NCBI RefSeq assembly: GCF_000143535.2
Contig: NC_037315.1
Span: 2,170,001-2,234,000, forward strand
Length of the DNA stretch: 64,000 bases
DNA from: Botrytis cinerea B05.10
Lineage: Eukaryota; Ascomycota; Leotiomycetes; Helotiales; Sclerotiniaceae
Direction: 5' to 3'
Shown: positions 60,901 to 64,000 of the stretch, piece after piece
How positions within the stretch are numbered: the stretch's first letter is position 1
Layout of the letters: the number at the start of each line of letters is the position of its first letter
The notes under the pieces: generated by a model
The model's input: only the letters and a program-made list of their open reading frames with translations
What the model was told of the DNA's origin: nothing
The model's database searches: none
Made by a program: the position numbers and the translations under genes

Positions 60901-63149
60901 TTATATTACAATCTTGCAAAAAATTTGGTCATTTTTAGTTTTATTCGATATTAATCTATAACATTTATCTTTCGCTTTTTATACAATATACAAGAAAATC
61001 TTGTATATGACAAAATTTTCTTCAATTAATTTGAGATTAATATAGTTTTTATAAATTTCAATATAATGTCCATTTTTTTATTAAAAAAAAACACATGAAT
61101 TGATTATAAAAGTTTTGGTTAATTTTAATATCATGTCATTAATTAACAAACAACTCCACTATAATACTAAAAATTATTCACAATATAATTATTCATAAAA
61201 TTAATTTTCACTTTAAAATATAGGTATCAGAATTTATATTATTTTCAATCATTAATAAATCAATATTATACATCACTTTTAAAATTAAATATTATTATTA
61301 GCATGTATAGAAACAAAATTATTTTCATTATTATATTTTAGTTTAAATATATACTGGGAATTTTACAAAGTTTCAAAAATGAAATTAGAAAAAACTGATT
61401 TATATACGTAAGAAATAAACATCTTTTTTAAAATAAAATAAACAACTTATTCAATCAAATACTATATTTAAGTTTCCGCAACAAAAAAATCATCAATGAA
61501 GACATAAATCTAGAACACGAATCAAACATAATGTGGTTTATTAGTGAGTGGGTTATATCAGTGAATGGGTCATTTTATTTTATATACAAAATATGTTTGT
61601 GTGTGAACGTGCATTTTTTTGATTTAATAATATAATTTGAAGGTATCTGAAAATATTGAAATTTAATTAGGTAGGTATATAAATATTATAAAAATCTAGT
61701 TATTATAATAGTTATCATGAAAATAACTTTTTTATAACGAAAATTGTGACAATTTTCACTTCTTTTAAGATATAATGGAAATATTTATAAAAAAACTAGA
61801 TTCATAAAAAGTTAATTTTTTACTATTATTGAAATTTTTTAATGATGATTGGTTACTAAAATAATAATATTGAAAAAGGCTTAATTTTAATGTATTTTCA
61901 AATGACTCATTCATTGATATGATTCACTCACTGATAAATCACGTCAAAGATATTAGTTCATTATATTAATCTAATAATAATAATATCATTATTTAAAATA
62001 AATTGAAACTTTAAATTTATAGCATCAAAGACTTATTTGAGTACCTAGGTATTTTCTTCACTAATATTATTTAAAAAGATGTACAAAATAACGATTTTAA
62101 AAGTTTTGAGATCTTAAAAAAACTAAAATATTGTTCTATAAACAAAGTAATTCTTAAATGTTAAGAATTATAAATTTATCAAAAAATCTGAAGTTGAATA
62201 CATGTATATTAAATCTGATAATGTTTTAATTAATATAGGTATTTAAATAAATAGGGATTATTAAAAGTAATTTGTATATAGAAAAGAAGGGCATAAGGTC
62301 TTATTTTAATAAAAATAAAAATCGATTAAAATTTACGTAATTTTAAAAAATCTGATTAATATTAAAGTTAATGTATAATATTCATAATAAAAAATTAATA
62401 TAAACAATTGTTCATATTTCTTTTAAATCGAATTAATAATTTGTAATATAATATTGAATAATTACAAGTCTTGTAATAAATATTAAAATAGCTGAGATGA
62501 ACATTATTTTATTCAAATTCTCAATGATATTATTCAAGACTCTTATATTCTGGGTTAAATTACAGTTAAATATAATGTATTTTAGAGTGAAAACATTGAT
62601 CATATAAGCAGGATCCCATTTATTATGATAAGTTAGATTTTATTTTTATCATGATTTATTCAAATGAGAATAGATATTCACTCCTTATCATAAGTTCTGA
62701 AATAAATTCACCGTTTTAAACTGACTTTTTATATTAATCGAAAACAACGTATCTATCCATAGTTCCATTTCCCTTAAATTCAACATGTTTGAAAAACTGA
62801 GAAAAATCTACATGATATTTTGATAAATACCAAAAAGATTTATCTCAGAAAATTCAACATATTACTATAAAACCATTCAATGATTAATATAGTACTAATG
62901 ATAAAGCTAGACAATCTATGAATGATAAAAGTTGAATAATATCAAATAAATAAATGATGTTGTGTATATATCTGAAGTCTATACAAAATTTAAGTACTTT
63001 CAATCTGAAAATTTGGAAAATGAGATTAATCAAATCTAAGTTTATTGTTATTTGACTTTTGTGTCGATATATTACATTTTTCATTTGATCAATCTTTCCG
63101 TTTCTTTGAAGTATTCTAAGTTATTACAAAAGAATCTCATCAGAAGAAA

Positions 63150-63471
63150 CGGTAAGTTACACTCGCGCCGCTAAAACTGCATTCAATTACCCTGATGCCA
63201 CTAAAGTTGACCTTGATATACTCTCGTACGACTTAGCTCGAATCTAGGGTTGTAATTGTAAAAAAATACATTCGAATCTTTTTAAAAAGGCTACTAGATT
63301 TTCTTTAAAAAACTGTTGTGTAATAAACCTGAGCCTGGGACTGAGGGATAGAACCTATGACTAAAATTTAGAGTTTAAGTGGCTTGAAAATAAACATATC
63401 AATTTAAGTGGTATGAGAATAATATTTTGGACTTTCAATGAAGTAAGTTACTTAGGTAGAGTAATTCACCG
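63150..63471. mobile_element. second inverted-repeat element of the same family, with three tandem terminal units
   Basis: Left end CGGTAAGTTACACTCGCGCC; right end reverse-complemented CGGTGAATTACTCTACC. Three tandem units of 30-31 bp start at 63157, 63187 and 63218 on the left. Inverted units lie near 63360-63420 on the right (AAGTGGCTTGAAAATAAA and AAGTGGTATGAGAATAAT). The left arm keeps CpG and CpA dinucleotides (CTCGCGCCGC), so it is less mutated than its surroundings. A target duplication is not clear (CAGAAGAAA versus TAAAAAGAA). About 322 bp, no ORF. Confidence 0.62.
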
Positions 63472-64000
63472 TAAAAAGAAATCAAAAATTATCAAATCTT
63501 AGAATAAAGAAGGATAACTTACTTGTTGATATTATTCATGGAATTTTCTTTTTATCATTTCAAAAAAAATCAAAATTATGGTATAAATCCAATAATACCC
63601 AAAAATAGTGTTTTCGACTAGCGGGCTCTTCTTCGGAGGATCATCATCTATCAGTATGTTTGGTTTTTAATATGAATAAGTATGATTTAATATCTAGGTA
63701 GATTATGAAATAAAAGTTTTTATAATTCAATTATATTTAAAAGAACCTTGGAAACTAAATTCAGTTTTGTTCAATGTAATTTTCTATTAATGAAATGTTT
63801 AAATTTTGTAAAATTGTAATAAAAATGATTCTCCGTATATAGAAAATAACTGTAATTACAATTATGTGACTTCATCCAAAGATCCTATAATAGCAGTCTA
63901 AATTTGAACTAATTATAAGTTCCATCCATGCTGTATATTAAATATAAGAGATTTCTATTTAAACACCTAGGTATTTGAATTTCATATGTAACAAATAATG

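Larger units (their letters stand above)
53718..63973. repeat. dispersed palindrome TACCTAGGTA / ACCTAGGT
   Basis: Core ACCTAGGT begins at 53719, 54365, 54556, 54950, 55855, 55863, 56104, 56440, 58526, 59218, 59398, 59535, 59630, 62043 and 63965 (15 copies by eye). Eleven of these are the full 10-mer TACCTAGGTA, and 55854-55871 holds two overlapping copies. Half-sites or near copies occur at 54577, 55749, 58264, 58891, 61668 and 63691. None was seen between 50,100 and 53,700. Confidence 0.88.
50101..64000. repeat. AT-rich, gene-free block (probable RIP-mutated repeat region)
   Basis: Nearly 14 kb of extreme A+T with stop codons in all frames; the few ORFs over 60 codons are of chance type. 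TpA and ApT steps dominate, while CpA and TpG are scarce, as left by repeat-induced point mutation. Isolated less-altered islands remain (51,030-51,240; 60,060-60,110; 63,150-63,260; 63,610-63,660). The block continues past the window end, no telomeric TTAGGG arrays are seen, and it holds a dispersed palindrome and small inverted-repeat elements. A centromere, a subtelomere or an interstitial transposon graveyard are all possible. Confidence 0.85.

Noticed and set aside
50101..64000. Telomere or CRISPR-like array
   Set aside because: No TTAGGG/CCCTAA arrays were seen, and the repeated palindrome is irregularly spaced with no constant spacers. A eukaryotic AT isochore explains the region better.

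Overview
The window is nuclear DNA of a filamentous ascomycete. Genes carry many short introns (about 45-100 nt, GT...AG) and the products are fungal types: a Zn2Cys6 regulator, Pup1, Nup159, a Ydj1-type DnaJ, Fcy1, Hem12, Trm82, P0, mitochondrial Msh1, a Pst2/WrbA-type quinone reductase, an Snt2-like chromatin protein, a HELQ-like helicase, an amadoriase and a CBM1-CE16 esterase. Protein style plus a sharply bounded AT-rich block with RIP-like damage suggest a leotiomycete, possibly Sclerotiniaceae (Botrytis/Sclerotinia/Monilinia). That placement is inference and was not tested by any search.

Layout. 0-5 kb: a TauD/TfdA-type dioxygenase and a Zn2Cys6 transcription factor, both on the minus strand. 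5-36 kb: a gene-dense housekeeping block: pup1 (-), nup159 (+), DnaJ (-), fcy1 (+), hem12 (-), an unrecognised 801-aa protein (+), trm82 (-), rpp0 (+), msh1 (-), pst2-like (+), snt2-like (-). I rebuilt intron-exon structures by following reading frame across GT/AG borders. The spliced length is a multiple of three for every intact spliced gene. 36-38.6 kb: a 2.5-kb divergent intergenic region crowded with different microsatellites. 38.6-42 kb: a ten-exon HELQ-like helicase. 42.7-49.7 kb: an accessory-looking stretch with an amadoriase, a transcription-factor fragment, an MFS transporter pseudogene with four in-frame stops and a frameshift, and an intact secreted CBM1-CE16 esterase.

50.1-64 kb: extreme AT richness with no credible gene. 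I interpret it as an RIP-mutated repeat block (AT isochore; centromeric or subtelomeric position cannot be told from this window). Two kinds of structure survive in it. One is a dispersed palindrome, TACCTAGGTA (core ACCTAGGT counted 15 times by eye after position 53,700 and not before). The other is a family of small inverted-repeat elements whose termini are built of about 31-bp tandem units. One member (57,060-57,510) has long terminal inverted repeats and a 9-10 bp target-site duplication, as expected of a Mutator-like MITE.

The housekeeping genes are functionally unrelated to each other. Local context matters mainly through shared divergent promoters (pup1/nup159, DnaJ/fcy1, trm82/rpp0, snt2/helicase) and tail-to-tail pairs (fcy1/hem12 stops only 24 bp apart; nup159/DnaJ).
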